The translations under genes and the position numbers were made by a program. Shown piece after piece: positions 43,620 through 56,767 of a stretch of 64,000 nucleotides of DNA; position 1 is the stretch's first letter, and each line of letters begins with the position of its first letter. A model generated the notes under the pieces. It searched no databases. It had not been told where the DNA came from and saw nothing but the letters and a program-made list of their open reading frames with translations. The DNA is from Hyalangium ruber (GTDB taxonomy: Bacteria > Myxococcota > Myxococcia > Myxococcales > Myxococcaceae), in assembly GCF_034259325.1 (NCBI RefSeq), contig NZ_JAXIVS010000007.1, forward strand, positions 1-64,000, in the 5' to 3' direction.

Positions 43620-45310
43620 GGCCGGGCCGCCTCCTGCGCCTCGGGAGCGAGCCGCAAGTCCCTCAGGGCGAGGAAGTTGAACGGGTCCACATCCAGGCCG
43701 CGCAGCCGAGCGCGGGCGCGGTAGTACCGGTCGGGGTGGTAGAGCGGAGCGATGACCGCCTGCTCTCCCACCAGCACCTCCTGGGCCTGGGCATACAGGG
43801 CGCGGGCCTTCTCGGCATCGGCCTCGGCGTCAGCCCGCACGAGCAGTTGCTCGAAGCGAGCCATGGGCTCCCCTGCCCCTTGTGTCTCCCAGCCGGACTG
43901 GTGATTGCCCTCGCGCTCGAAGAGGGTGAAGAAGGTATTCGGGTGCGCGTAGTCGGCCCCGAGCCGGCGCATGTACAGGTCATAGGCGCGCGACCCCTCC
44001 GGGGTGCGCCGGGCCACTTCGGCGGAGTAATCCGAGCGCGCATCCAGCGTCACGGTGATGCCCACCTCCGCGAGCTGCGCGGCGATGCGCTCGGCGATGG
44101 CCACCTCCGGCACGAAGGAGTCCCCGGCCCTGAAGACGAGGCGCAGCGGGCGCTCCAGCCCGGGCACGCCCTGGAGCGCGGCCCTCGCCCGCTCCCGGTC
44201 GAAGCGGGGCAGCCGCGCGGCCTCCTCCGGTGTCGCGGCGCCGGGCAGCTCCGGAGGCAGCAACACGTTCGTGGGCCGTACCGCGGGCAGCAGCCCCGCC
44301 AGCAGCGCCTCCCGGTCCAGCGCCTGGGAGATGGCGCGCCGCACCTCGGGCCGGTTCAGCGGAGGCCGCTCGGTGTTGAAGACCATGAAGTAGGTGGACA
44401 GCAGCGGCTCATGGCGGAGGTCCTCCGGGTGGCGGCCCCGCAGCGCCAGCGCGCTGTCGACGAAGACGAAGTCCACCCGGCCGCGCTCATAGAGGGCCGG
44501 ACCGATCTCCGACTTCATCAACGTGACGACGGGCGCGAAGCGCTCCCCGGGCCCGAGCGTCGGCTGAAAAGCCGAGGCGGGGTTGTGGACCAGGCGCACG
44601 CGCTCTCCGGCCCGGTCCCAGCGCTCCACGCGGTATGGCCCGAGCGCCAGCGGGCGGCCCTCGCGGGGCCGGTCGAAGTAGTCGCGGATCTCCTCATCGG
44701 ACCTGCCCGCGAGATCCACGGAGGGCGCCGGGAAGAATAGGTAGACGTTGGCCAGACGGGCCAGGAAGTAGCTGCGCGGGCGCTCCAGCGTCACCCGCAA
44801 GGTGTGGGGCTCCAGCGCCTCCACCCCCGTGCGCTCCAGCGCGGCGCGGACCTGCTCCACCGGTGCGCCGCGCTCCTGCAGCTCCAGCACCTCCCGGGCG
44901 CCGAGGATCTCCGCCATCTCACCGCGCTCCCGACCGAGCATCGCGCGGCGCCAGCCGAACACGAAGTCCTGGGCCGTCATCGACGTGGCGCCATCCGACC
45001 AGCGCACATCCCGCCGCAGGTGGAAGGTATAGACCTCGCGCCCCTGTGCGTCCCGCTCCCGCTCCCAGCGCTCGGCCAGACCGGGCTGCACGGAGTGATC
45101 CGGCCCCAGCGTGGTGAGCCCCCGCTGGGTGGCGAGCATGACTGGATAGTTCGACCAGCTCGCGGGATCCGAGTAGCTCCAGTCCAACGTGGTGGGCATC
45201 GCGGGGACGATGACCTTCACGCCCGGGTCGGGCTGGAAGCCGCACGGCCCACAGGCCGCGGCGAGCCACAGCCCGAGGAGCGTCAGCAGAAATCGAGGAC
45301 GGGAAGCCAC
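43616..45310 (-). CDS. Peptide/nickel ABC transporter substrate-binding lipoprotein
   Basis: The 564-residue family-5 solute-binding protein has a lipobox LAAAC near residue 19 and the family patterns LTTLGPDHSVQPGLAERWE, DVRWSDGATSMTAQDFVFGWRR and NTERPPLNRPEVRRAISQALDREAL. It begins with GTG. Likely ligands are oligopeptides. It starts 9 bases after the DUF885 peptidase gene and heads the importer genes, but no ATPase genes are present in the operon. Confidence 0.9.
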   Translation of the reverse strand: MASRPRFLLTLLGLWLAAACGPCGFQPDPGVKVIVPAMPTTLDWSYSDPASWSNYPVMLATQRGLTTLGPDHSVQPGLAERWERERDAQGREVYTFHLRRDVRWSDGATSMTAQDFVFGWRRAMLGRERGEMAEILGAREVLELQERGAPVEQVRAALERTGVEALEPHTLRVTLERPRSYFLARLANVYLFFPAPSVDLAGRSDEEIRDYFDRPREGRPLALGPYRVERWDRAGERVRLVHNPASAFQPTLGPGERFAPVVTLMKSEIGPALYERGRVDFVFVDSALALRGRHPEDLRHEPLLSTYFMVFNTERPPLNRPEVRRAISQALDREALLAGLLPAVRPTNVLLPPELPGAATPEEAARLPRFDRERARAALQGVPGLERPLRLVFRAGDSFVPEVAIAERIAAQLAEVGITVTLDARSDYSAEVARRTPEGSRAYDLYMRRLGADYAHPNTFFTLFEREGNHQSGWETQGAGEPMARFEQLLVRADAEADAEKARALYAQAQEVLVGEQAVIAPLYHPDRYYRARARLRGLDVDPFNFLALRDLRLAPEAQEAARP

Positions 45311-45319
45311 CAGCGGACT

Positions 45320-47146
45320 CTACGCCCCCTTCTTGCGCGCGATGTACTCATCGATGACCCGCTCCAGCAGGCCCATGGGCAATGCGCCATTCTTGAGCAC
45401 CTGGTCATGGAACTCGCGGATGTCGAACTTGTCCCCCAGGGCGGCGCGGGCCTTCTCGCGCTGCTCGAGGATCTTCAGCATGCCGACCTTGTAGGCCAGG
45501 GCCTGCCCGGGGTTGACGAGGTAGCGCTCGATCTCGGCGATGACCTCGCCCTCGCCCATGCCGGTGTGCTCGCGCATGTACTGGATGGCCTGCTCACGGC
45601 TCCAGCGCTTGTGGTGCATGCCGGTGTCCACCACGAGGCGCACGGCGCGGAACATCTCCGCCTGCAGGCGGCCGAGGTCATCCAGCGGGTTCTTCTGGAA
45701 GCCGGCCTCCCACGCGAGGCGCTCGGTGTAGAGGGCCCAGCCCTCGCTGAAGGCGGTGAAGGGCACCATGCGGCGGAAGATGGGCAGGCCCTTGAGGTCC
45801 TGGGCGATGGCGATCTGGAAGTGATGGCCTGGCACGCCCTCGTGGTAGGCCAGCGTGCGCATGCCGAAGCGGGGGATCTCCGAGAGGTTGCGCAGGTTGG
45901 CGTAGAAGGTGCCCGGCCGCTTTCCATCCAGCGAGGGCGAGTTGTAGTAGGCGCCCGGCGCGGTCTTCTCCGAGAACTCGGGCACGCGCTTGACCACGAC
46001 GCCCACCTTGGGCTTCACGGAGAAGTACGGGTCCAGCCCGGCGCTGATCTCATCGATGATGGCCTGGTAGTCCTTGAGCACCTGCTCGCGGCCCGCGTCG
46101 GTGTCCGGGTAGAGCTGCTCGGGCGCCTTGGAGAGCTGTGTCACCCGCTCGCCCAGGGTGCCCTCCGTGTAGCCGGCCTCGCGCAGGATGCGGTCCATGT
46201 CGGCGCCGATGCGGGCCACCTCGGACAAGCCGATCTGGTGGATCTGCTCGGCGCTCATCGTGGTGGTGGTGTTCGACTTCACCTCGTAGGCGTAATAGGC
46301 GTCGCCATCGGGCAAGCGCCACACGCCATCATTGGAGGTGGCCTTGGGCTGGAGCGACTCGAAGTAGGCGATCATCTCCCGGTAGGCGGGATAGACGTGC
46401 TGCTCGACGGCACGCGCCGCGTCCTCGAGGAGGACCTTGCGCTGCTCGGCGGAGAGCTTCGACTCCTCGATCTTCTCGAGCTTCTGCCGCAGCGAAGTGA
46501 CGAGCATGTGCTCCGCCGGCTTGGGCTCGATGAAGCCGCGCATCTGCAGGAGCACCTTCTCGACGGTGAACTTTGGGGGCAGCACACCCTTCTGCTCGCG
46601 CAGGCGCAGCCCCTCGAGCACCTGGGAGAACTTGACGGAGAACTTCTCCAGGCGCGCGATGTAGTTACGCGCGTCCCGCTCGCGCTCGACCATGTGCTGG
46701 TCGGCCATGAAGTTCGGCAGCATGGACTGGACGCCGAACATCTGGTTGACGGGGAAGTTGTGGTAGCGCCAGGGCTCGCCCTCGAGCTGGCTCGACCAGA
46801 AATGATCCCAGACGTCGTAGGACAGCAGCTCCTGGCCGGTGAACTCCGAGCGGTCATAGCGCTTGAAGGTCTCGTAGTTCTCTCGGAGCCAAACGCGCTG
46901 GCGCTCCTCCTTCGCCAGAGAGGCGTCCGCCAGCTCGTCCGCATGGAAGTCGATGCCGTACTGATCGAGCAGCCGCATGCTCGTCAGCAGCTCGGGATTA
47001 TCCAGCGCGAACTGAGCGAAGACCCGGTTGTAGTAGAGGTCGATGCGGAACGGCTTGAAATACCAGACGTGGATGAACAGCACTCCACTCAGAGTGAGGA
47101 TCAGCAGCGACGGGTAGAGCAACAACCACTTGAGTACACGTTTCAT
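45320..47146 (-). CDS. DUF885 metallopeptidase, membrane-anchored
   Basis: The 608-residue protein has an N-terminal membrane anchor (LLLYPSLLILTLSGVLFIHVWYF, about 7-29). The DUF885 core includes YHEGVPGHHFQIAIAQDLKGL (HExxxxHH zinc site) and later GWALYTERLAWEAGF with the second Glu. DUF885 members are predicted periplasmic peptidases/carboxypeptidases. ATG 47146 was chosen because it begins the anchor. Being first in the operon with a peptide importer, it plausibly cuts peptides before uptake. Confidence 0.86.
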   Translation of the reverse strand: MKRVLKWLLLYPSLLILTLSGVLFIHVWYFKPFRIDLYYNRVFAQFALDNPELLTSMRLLDQYGIDFHADELADASLAKEERQRVWLRENYETFKRYDRSEFTGQELLSYDVWDHFWSSQLEGEPWRYHNFPVNQMFGVQSMLPNFMADQHMVERERDARNYIARLEKFSVKFSQVLEGLRLREQKGVLPPKFTVEKVLLQMRGFIEPKPAEHMLVTSLRQKLEKIEESKLSAEQRKVLLEDAARAVEQHVYPAYREMIAYFESLQPKATSNDGVWRLPDGDAYYAYEVKSNTTTTMSAEQIHQIGLSEVARIGADMDRILREAGYTEGTLGERVTQLSKAPEQLYPDTDAGREQVLKDYQAIIDEISAGLDPYFSVKPKVGVVVKRVPEFSEKTAPGAYYNSPSLDGKRPGTFYANLRNLSEIPRFGMRTLAYHEGVPGHHFQIAIAQDLKGLPIFRRMVPFTAFSEGWALYTERLAWEAGFQKNPLDDLGRLQAEMFRAVRLVVDTGMHHKRWSREQAIQYMREHTGMGEGEVIAEIERYLVNPGQALAYKVGMLKILEQREKARAALGDKFDIREFHDQVLKNGALPMGLLERVIDEYIARKKGA

Positions 47147-47219
47147 CCAGGCGTTCCCTCGCAACAAAACAGGTTCGCGACGTTATCAGTCTGGGTGGGG
47201 CTCTTGACGCTCGACAGCC

Positions 47220-48380
47220 ATGTCTTCCATGACAAGCCACATGAAGGTCGATCAGCAGGCGTGGACCGTCGAGGGCGGCTGGCGCGACGTGGTGGACGGG
47301 GGGGCGGGCCCCGGCGCGCGGCTGATCCTGCTGTTCGGCGCCAGGGCCGCGCTGCAAGAGCCCTCCGCCCTGGAGCACCTCCGCGCCCGCTACCCGGAGG
47401 CCCTCATCCTCGGCTGCTCCACCTCGGGAGAGATCTGCGGCACCTCGGTGCGAGATGACTCCCTGGTCGCCACGGCGGTGGGTTTCGAGCACACCACCCT
47501 GCGCCTGGCGCACGCGCAGGTGGACACCATGGAGCAGAGCCATGCCGCGGGTGTGACCCTGGCCCGAGCGCTCGACCAGCCTGGTCTGTCCCACGTGCTG
47601 GTGCTGTCCGACGGGTTGAAGGTGAACGGCACCGAGCTGGCGCGGGGCCTGCGCGGGCGCCTGCCCGAGACGGTGGCGGTGACGGGAGGGCTCGCCGGGG
47701 ACGGCCCCCATTTCCTGCATACCCTGGTCTGCGGCAATGACACGCCCGCCGAGGGACAAGTCGCCGCGGTCGGCTTCTACAGCGACAGGCTGCGAATCGG
47801 CTATGGCTCGCTCGGCGGGTGGGACCCCTTCGGGCCCGAGCGCCTCATCACCCGCTCCAAGAGCAACGTGCTCTACGAGCTCGACGGCCGCTCGGCGCTG
47901 GAGCTCTACAAACAATACCTGGGCGAACATGCCGCGGGGCTGCCCGCCACGGCGCTGCTCTTTCCCCTGGCCCTTCGCAACGGCCGCGAGGGCTACAGGG
48001 TGGTGCGCACCGTCCTGGGCATCGACGAGAAGGAGCAGAGCATGACCTTCGCGGGCGACGTGCCGGAGGGGACGTACGCGCGCCTGATGAAGGCCAACTT
48101 CGATCGCCTCATCGACGGGGCGGCCGACGCGGCGCGCACGGGGCTGGAGCGCCTGGGCAGCTTCACGCCCGACCTGGCGGTGTTGATCAGCTGCGTGGGG
48201 CGAAAGCTGGTGCTCAAGCAGCGCGTGGAAGAGGAGGTGGAGAGCGTCCGCGAGGTCCTTGGGCCCAAGCCGGTGTTGACCGGCTTCTACTCCTATGGGG
48301 AGATCTGCCCTCATGGCGCCATCACCCGCTGCGAGCTCCACAACCAGACCATGACCATCACGGCGTTCACCGAATCGTGA
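47220..48380 (+). CDS. FIST-domain sensory protein
   Basis: The 386-residue protein has a FIST N-terminal domain (about 30-210, LGCSTSGEICGTSVRDD and AVTGGLAGDG) and a FIST C-terminal domain (about 215-370, RSALELYKQYLGE and GFYSYGEICPHG). FIST proteins are predicted to bind small ligands such as amino acids. It lacks a signal peptide. Its stop overlaps the GTG start of the next gene (TCGTGA), so it is translationally coupled to the histidine kinase and probably feeds it ligand information. Confidence 0.88.
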   Translation: MSSMTSHMKVDQQAWTVEGGWRDVVDGGAGPGARLILLFGARAALQEPSALEHLRARYPEALILGCSTSGEICGTSVRDDSLVATAVGFEHTTLRLAHAQVDTMEQSHAAGVTLARALDQPGLSHVLVLSDGLKVNGTELARGLRGRLPETVAVTGGLAGDGPHFLHTLVCGNDTPAEGQVAAVGFYSDRLRIGYGSLGGWDPFGPERLITRSKSNVLYELDGRSALELYKQYLGEHAAGLPATALLFPLALRNGREGYRVVRTVLGIDEKEQSMTFAGDVPEGTYARLMKANFDRLIDGAADAARTGLERLGSFTPDLAVLISCVGRKLVLKQRVEEEVESVREVLGPKPVLTGFYSYGEICPHGAITRCELHNQTMTITAFTES

Positions 48381-49480
48381 GCTACCACAAGCTGCTCGAG
48401 AGACAGCTTCGGCGCTTCTTCGGCGACCCGGAGCAACTGCCGCCGGAGCTGAAGCCGTTCCTCAGCTCGGTGGATGAAGCCTATCGCACCTCGGACGACG
48501 ACCGGCGCTCGCTGGAGCGCTCCCTGGAGTTGATGTCCGGGGAGCTGACGGAGCGCTATGAGCAACTGCGCACCGAGCTGGCCGACCGACAACGCGCCCA
48601 GCAGGCGCTCCTGAAGGAGAAGGCGGAGCAGGAGGCGCTGATCAAGAAGCTCGAGGACACGCACAGCCAGCTGGTGCAGTCGGAGAAGATGGCATCGATC
48701 GGCCAGCTCGCCGCGGGCCTGGCCCACGAGATCAACAACCCCGTGGGGTTCGTGAACAGCAACCTCGGCACCCTGCACGACTACGTGAACGGCCTGTTGG
48801 AGCTCACCGCCGCTTTCGAGAAGGAAGAGGAGGGCCTGAGCGAAGCGGCGCGCCAGCGCCTCGCTGAACTCAAGAAGCGGGTGGAGCTGTCGTTCGTGCG
48901 AGAGGACGCGCCGGCGCTGCTCACGGAGTCCTCGGAGGGGCTGCGCCGGGTGCGGCAGATCATCCGGGACCTGACCGACTTCTCTCACGTGGACGATCCG
49001 CATTGGCAGAACACGGACCTGCACAAGGGGCTCGAGAGCACGCTGAACATCGTGCACAACGAGGTCCGGTACGTGGCCGACGTCCACAAGGAGTACGGCG
49101 AGCTGCCGGAGGTGGAGTGCCTGCCCTCGCAGCTCAACCAGGTGTTCCTGAACATGCTGGTCAACGCGGCCCAGGCCATCAAGGGCAAGCGAGGGACCAT
49201 CACGGTGCGGACGGGCAGGCCCGACGAGGCGCACGTCTTCATCGAGATCGCCGACAACGGCGAGGGCATCTCCCCCGAGAACCTCAAGCGCATCTTCAAC
49301 CCGTTCTTCACCACCAAGCCGGTGGGCAAGGGAACAGGCTTGGGGCTCTCGGTCTCCTACGGCATCGTCGCCAAGCACCAGGGCCGCATCGAGGTGAGCA
49401 GCCGGCCAGGCGAGGGCACCACGTTCCGCATCGTGCTGCCGGTCAAGCAGGCGGCCTCGCCTGCTTCCCCGAACGACTAA
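48377..49480 (+). CDS. Cytosolic sensor histidine kinase
   Basis: The 367-residue kinase has a coiled-coil N-terminus (about 40-100), the phospho-acceptor helix GLAHEINNPVGFVNSN (about His118), an ATPase domain with NMLVNAAQAI (N-box), DNGEGIS and GTGLGLSVSYG, and no membrane helix or receiver. It starts with GTG that overlaps the FIST stop. Its partner response regulator is not adjacent, but the FIST protein presumably regulates it. Confidence 0.9.
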   Translation: MSYHKLLERQLRRFFGDPEQLPPELKPFLSSVDEAYRTSDDDRRSLERSLELMSGELTERYEQLRTELADRQRAQQALLKEKAEQEALIKKLEDTHSQLVQSEKMASIGQLAAGLAHEINNPVGFVNSNLGTLHDYVNGLLELTAAFEKEEEGLSEAARQRLAELKKRVELSFVREDAPALLTESSEGLRRVRQIIRDLTDFSHVDDPHWQNTDLHKGLESTLNIVHNEVRYVADVHKEYGELPEVECLPSQLNQVFLNMLVNAAQAIKGKRGTITVRTGRPDEAHVFIEIADNGEGISPENLKRIFNPFFTTKPVGKGTGLGLSVSYGIVAKHQGRIEVSSRPGEGTTFRIVLPVKQAASPASPND

Positions 49481-49486
49481 ACAAAA

Positions 49487-49517
49487 ACCCCGCCCTCTCC
49501 AAGGGAGAGAGCGGGGT
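49487..49517 (-). terminator. Terminator of lonV (also serves the kinase)
   Basis: ACCCCGC (49487-49493) pairs with GCGGGGT (49511-49517) and, after a C-A mismatch, CTCTCC (49495-49500) with GGAGAG (49504-49509). On the minus strand TTTTTGT follows the stem, so it is a classic intrinsic terminator for lonV; on the plus strand it lies just past the kinase stop. Confidence 0.8.
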
Positions 49518-49544
49518 CGAAATCCTGCGAGAAGGCGCCTTCCG

Positions 49545-52004
<2,460 letters not shown>

Positions 52005-52057
52005 TTGCTCGCCACCTGCCTGCTTGCCGACCGAGGTCGCAAGCCCCTAGGAAGTTA

Positions 52058-52086
52058 CTCGCATGCATGCCAGGCAGGCATGCGAG
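52058..52086. promoter_or_regulatory. Perfect inverted repeat upstream of lonV
   Basis: CTCGCATGC (52058-52066) and GCATGCGAG (52078-52086) form a perfect 9-base inverted repeat with an 11-base spacer. It lies 54 bases upstream of the lonV start. It is not a CIRCE element. It could be an operator or a leader hairpin. Confidence 0.4.
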
Positions 52087-52166
52087 GTGAAATACCGTTC
52101 TATAACACGGCCATTTCAGCCGCCGTTCCCCGGAGTAAAAGTGGGGACCCTCGACCTGCCATCAAG

Positions 52167-52193
52167 GGAACACCCGTTCTTCGCCGGGTGTCC
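52167..52193 (-). terminator. Hairpin after the S9 peptidase gene
   Basis: ACACCCG (52170-52176) pairs with CGGGTGT (52185-52191), just past the peptidase stop on the minus strand. The T-run is weak, so it is only a candidate. It sits between the S9 gene and lonV. Confidence 0.4.
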
Positions 52194-52203
52194 GCCTGCT
52201 CCT

Positions 52204-54417
52204 TCAGCGGGCTTCCGCCGTCGCTCCACCGGCGGGTCCCGTCATTCCGAACGTCTGGAAGAGAAAAGCGAACATGTCCGCGCTGGACTCGATGGCCTTG
52301 GCCACCTGGTCGGCGCCGGTATGGCCCGCGTTGGCCTCGATGCGCAGCAGCGCCTGCCCCGAGGGGCCCTGCGCGTTCTGCACCGCCGCCACGAACTTGC
52401 GCGCGTGCAGGGGGTCCACCCGGTCATCGTGGTCCGCGGACATCATCAACATGGGAGGGTAGCGCACCCCGGCCTTGACCGCGTGGTAGGGCGAGTAGGC
52501 GTGCAGGAAGCGGAAGTCCTCGGGCTTGTCGGCGGTGCCGTACTCGAGGATCCACGTCCGCCCGCTGCCGAACTGGTGGTAGCGCACCATGTCCAGCAGG
52601 GGCACCGAGCACACCACGGCGCCGTAGAGCTCCGGCCGCTGCGTCATCGCCGCGCCCACCAGCAGGCCCCCGTTGCTGCCGCCGTGGATGGCCAGCCTGC
52701 TCGCCTGGGTGTACTTCTCGCGCACTAGGTACTCGGCCGCGGCGTGGAAGTCGTCGAAGACGTTCTGCTTGCGGTGGAGGCGCCCGGCCTCGTGCCACGC
52801 CTTGCCGTACTCGCCGCCGCCGCGCAGGTTGGCCACCGCGTAGATGCCGCCGGCGTCCAGCCAGGGCAGAATGCTGGCGCGGAACGCCGGCTGCATGCTC
52901 ACGTTGAAGCCGCCGTAGCCGTACAGCAGCGTGGGCCGCTCCCCGTCCCGCTTGAGCCCCTTGAGGTGTACCAGGAACAGGGGCACCTTCGTGCCGTCCT
53001 TGGACGGGTAGAAGACCTGGCTCACCGTGTAGCGCTCGGTGTCCGCGGGCAGCTCCACCTTCGCCCACAGCTCGGACTTCCCGCCGGAGACGGACGTCTT
53101 GTAGACCTGCCGGGGGGTGGTGAAGGAGCTGAAGAGGAAGAAGGCCTCGTCCTGGTCCTCCTGGCCCACGAGGTTGCTGGCGGCGCCCACGCCGGGCAGT
53201 TGCACGGTGCGCACCGTCTTGCCCTCCAGAGTGGCCACGCGCAGCTCGCTGGCCGCGTCGCGCATGTACTCCAGCGACAGGTGGCCACCGACGAGGGTCA
53301 TGTTCTCCAGCGCCGCCACGGGGTCCTCGGGGACGATCTCCTTCCAGGCCGCGCGCTCGGGCTTGGAGGGCGAGAGGCGGAAGATGCGCTGACGGGGCGC
53401 GCCCTCATCGGTGAGGACGTAGAACTGATCCTTCCAGGCGACCACTTGGTACTTGGCGCCATCGCCCTTGGCGAGCAGGCGGAAGTCCTTCTCCCCCACC
53501 CGCTTCCAGTAGACGTCGTTCTCACTCCAGCCGCGCACCACGTAGGCGAAGAGGTACTTCCCGTCCCGGCTGAGGTCCGAGAAGAGGAAGGTGGTGGGGT
53601 CTCCCAGGCGCGGGTGGACCACCGTGTCCTTCTTCGGGTCGGTGCCCAGCGTGTGGAAGCGCACCTCGGTGTAGCCCGGCCGCTGGTCCACGGGGATGGA
53701 GGGGTCCACCGGCAGCCACTCGTAATAGAAGGCCTTGTTGTCGGGCGTCCACTTGGGGGTGGCGTACTTGCCACCTTCGATGACGTCCACCTGGGACCAG
53801 GTGCCGGTGTCCACGTCCAGAACGTGCAGCACGGCCTCGTCCGCCGCGTTGGGCCTCTGGGCGAAGGCCACCTTGCGGCCATCCCAGGAGGGCACCCAGA
53901 CGCCGAGCGACACCGTGCCGTCCTTGCTCCAGGTGTTCGGGTCGAGCAGCACCTTCTCGGCGCCGTGTTCACCCTCGCGCCAGTAGACGATGGCCTTCTC
54001 CTTGTCCTTGTGCGTGCGGGCGTAGAAGAAGCGGTTGCCGTAGCGCACCGGCGCGGAGATGGAGTCCACGTAGAACAGCTCGCGGAAGCGCCTGGCGAGC
54101 GTGTCTCGGCCGGGAGCCTTCGCAAGCCAGTCGCGCGTGAAGGCATCCTGGGCCTTCATCCACGCCTGCACCTCCGGGGCCTTCTCATCCTCGAGCCAGC
54201 GGTACGGATCGGCCACCGCGACACCGTGCAGGGTGTCCACGATGGGCTCCGAGCGCGTCGCCGGATACGCCATGCGCTGTGCTCCTTCTTGTACAGACGA
54301 AGCCGCCCTGGGAGGCGACGTGGGAGATGCCGCGGAAGGGAGCTCTTCACGCGTGGCCTCCTTCGGGCCAGTGCAGGCGGAGAGCATCAGCATCGCGGAG
54401 AGCAGGAGTCTCTTCAT
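52204..54417 (-). CDS. Prolyl oligopeptidase family (S9) lipoprotein
   Basis: The 737-residue protein has a lipobox LSAC (Cys15) near the N-terminus, a seven-bladed propeller (about 60-450) and a C-terminal alpha/beta-hydrolase domain. The catalytic Ser is in [10 protein letters not shown], Asp in [12 protein letters not shown] and His in NAGHTGADQ. Prolyl oligopeptidases cut short proline-containing peptides. Lipobox plus Ser predict an envelope location. It sits between clpX and lonV in the tig-clp-lon cluster. ATG 54417 starts the signal; the frame opens to 54603 without similarity. Confidence 0.9.
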   Translation of the reverse strand: MKRLLLSAMLMLSACTGPKEATREELPSAASPTSPPRAASSVQEGAQRMAYPATRSEPIVDTLHGVAVADPYRWLEDEKAPEVQAWMKAQDAFTRDWLAKAPGRDTLARRFRELFYVDSISAPVRYGNRFFYARTHKDKEKAIVYWREGEHGAEKVLLDPNTWSKDGTVSLGVWVPSWDGRKVAFAQRPNAADEAVLHVLDVDTGTWSQVDVIEGGKYATPKWTPDNKAFYYEWLPVDPSIPVDQRPGYTEVRFHTLGTDPKKDTVVHPRLGDPTTFLFSDLSRDGKYLFAYVVRGWSENDVYWKRVGEKDFRLLAKGDGAKYQVVAWKDQFYVLTDEGAPRQRIFRLSPSKPERAAWKEIVPEDPVAALENMTLVGGHLSLEYMRDAASELRVATLEGKTVRTVQLPGVGAASNLVGQEDQDEAFFLFSSFTTPRQVYKTSVSGGKSELWAKVELPADTERYTVSQVFYPSKDGTKVPLFLVHLKGLKRDGERPTLLYGYGGFNVSMQPAFRASILPWLDAGGIYAVANLRGGGEYGKAWHEAGRLHRKQNVFDDFHAAAEYLVREKYTQASRLAIHGGSNGGLLVGAAMTQRPELYGAVVCSVPLLDMVRYHQFGSGRTWILEYGTADKPEDFRFLHAYSPYHAVKAGVRYPPMLMMSADHDDRVDPLHARKFVAAVQNAQGPSGQALLRIEANAGHTGADQVAKAIESSADMFAFLFQTFGMTGPAGGATAEAR

Positions 54418-54634
54418 CGACGATTCCAGATACAGGAAGGGCCACGCCCGTCCCACAAAAAGTGCGGGCGGGCCACCGTGCCCCACCCCTCGCTCGGTGG
54501 CACAGGAGGCATACACCCTCCCCCGCCCCGCTCCCAGCGGGAGACGGTAGAAGCGCGCGAGGCGCGCCGGAGCCGCTCTCGCGGTCCTGACGCGCCCCGT
54601 CATGCGTGGCCTGCCCGGAGGGAAGGCCGGTCCG

Positions 54635-55912
<1,278 letters not shown>

Positions 55913-56049
55913 GATGCCCTCGCTGCGCTCCTCGGAAAGAAACCGCCCGGAAAACCCGCGCCCGTCCCAATCTAGTCAGCCCCGATCCGGAACGTCCATT
56001 CACCTGCGGGGTAGTTAACAGCAGAAATTCTCCACCGCAGGAAGCACAA

Positions 56050-56087
56050 GGCCGGAGGCGCGGGGAATCATTCCCACGGCTCCGGCC
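56050..56087 (-). terminator. Hairpin after clpP
   Basis: GGCCGGAG (56050-56057) pairs perfectly with CTCCGGCC (56080-56087), and GGGAA/TTCCC pair inside. It is 30 bases past the clpP stop and upstream of clpX. The following TTGTGCTTC is only weakly T-rich, so it may give partial termination between clpP and clpX. Confidence 0.5.
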
Positions 56088-56116
56088 GTCTGCCTCACTA
56101 CGGGGCGCGCACGCGC

Positions 56117-56737
56117 CTACTTCTTCTCGTCCTTACCCACCGCCGTCGGCTTCCGGGGGTTCTGGATCTCGTCCAGGATTCCGTACGCCTTCGCCTCGGT
56201 GGCGCCCATGAAGTAGTCGCGGTCGGTGTCCTTTTCGACTCGCTCGAGCGGCTGGCCGGTGTGCTTGACGATGAGATCGTTCAGCTTGGCCCGCATGCGC
56301 AGGATTTCCTTCGCCTGGATCTCGATGTCGGTGGCCTGGCCACGCGCGCCGCCCAGCGGCTGGTGAATCATGATGCGAGCGCTCGGCAGGGCGTAGCGCT
56401 TGCCCTTCGCCCCGGCCAGCAGGAGCACCGCGCCCATGGAGGCCGCCTGGCCCACGCAGATGGTGGAAACCGGGCACTTCACGTACTGCATCGTGTCGTA
56501 GATGGCCAAACCCGCGGTGACCGAGCCACCGGGCGAGTTGATGTAGAGGTTGATGTCCTTGTCCGGGTCCTCGGACTCCAGGAAGAGGAGCTGGGCGACG
56601 ATGGCGTTGGACACGTCATCGTCGATCTCCGTGCCGAGCATGACGATGCGGTCCTTCAGGAGCCTGCTGTAGATGTCGTACGAGCGCTCACCCCGGTGGG
56701 TCTGCTCGATGACGTAGGGAATGGGCATGAAGGGCAT
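56117..56737 (-). CDS. clpP: ClpP protease subunit
   Basis: The 206-residue serine protease forms the proteolytic chamber with ClpX. The catalytic triad is visible: Ser in [10 protein letters not shown] (about 100), His in [11 protein letters not shown] (about 125) and Asp in KDTDRDYFM (about 174). Translation starts at ATG 56737 (another ATG at 56728 is three codons in). It follows tig with a 30-base gap. Confidence 0.97.
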   Translation of the reverse strand: MPFMPIPYVIEQTHRGERSYDIYSRLLKDRIVMLGTEIDDDVSNAIVAQLLFLESEDPDKDINLYINSPGGSVTAGLAIYDTMQYVKCPVSTICVGQAASMGAVLLLAGAKGKRYALPSARIMIHQPLGGARGQATDIEIQAKEILRMRAKLNDLIVKHTGQPLERVEKDTDRDYFMGATEAKAYGILDEIQNPRKPTAVGKDEKK

Positions 56738-56767
56738 GTCGTCCTCGGAAAATCGCGTCAGAAGGGC

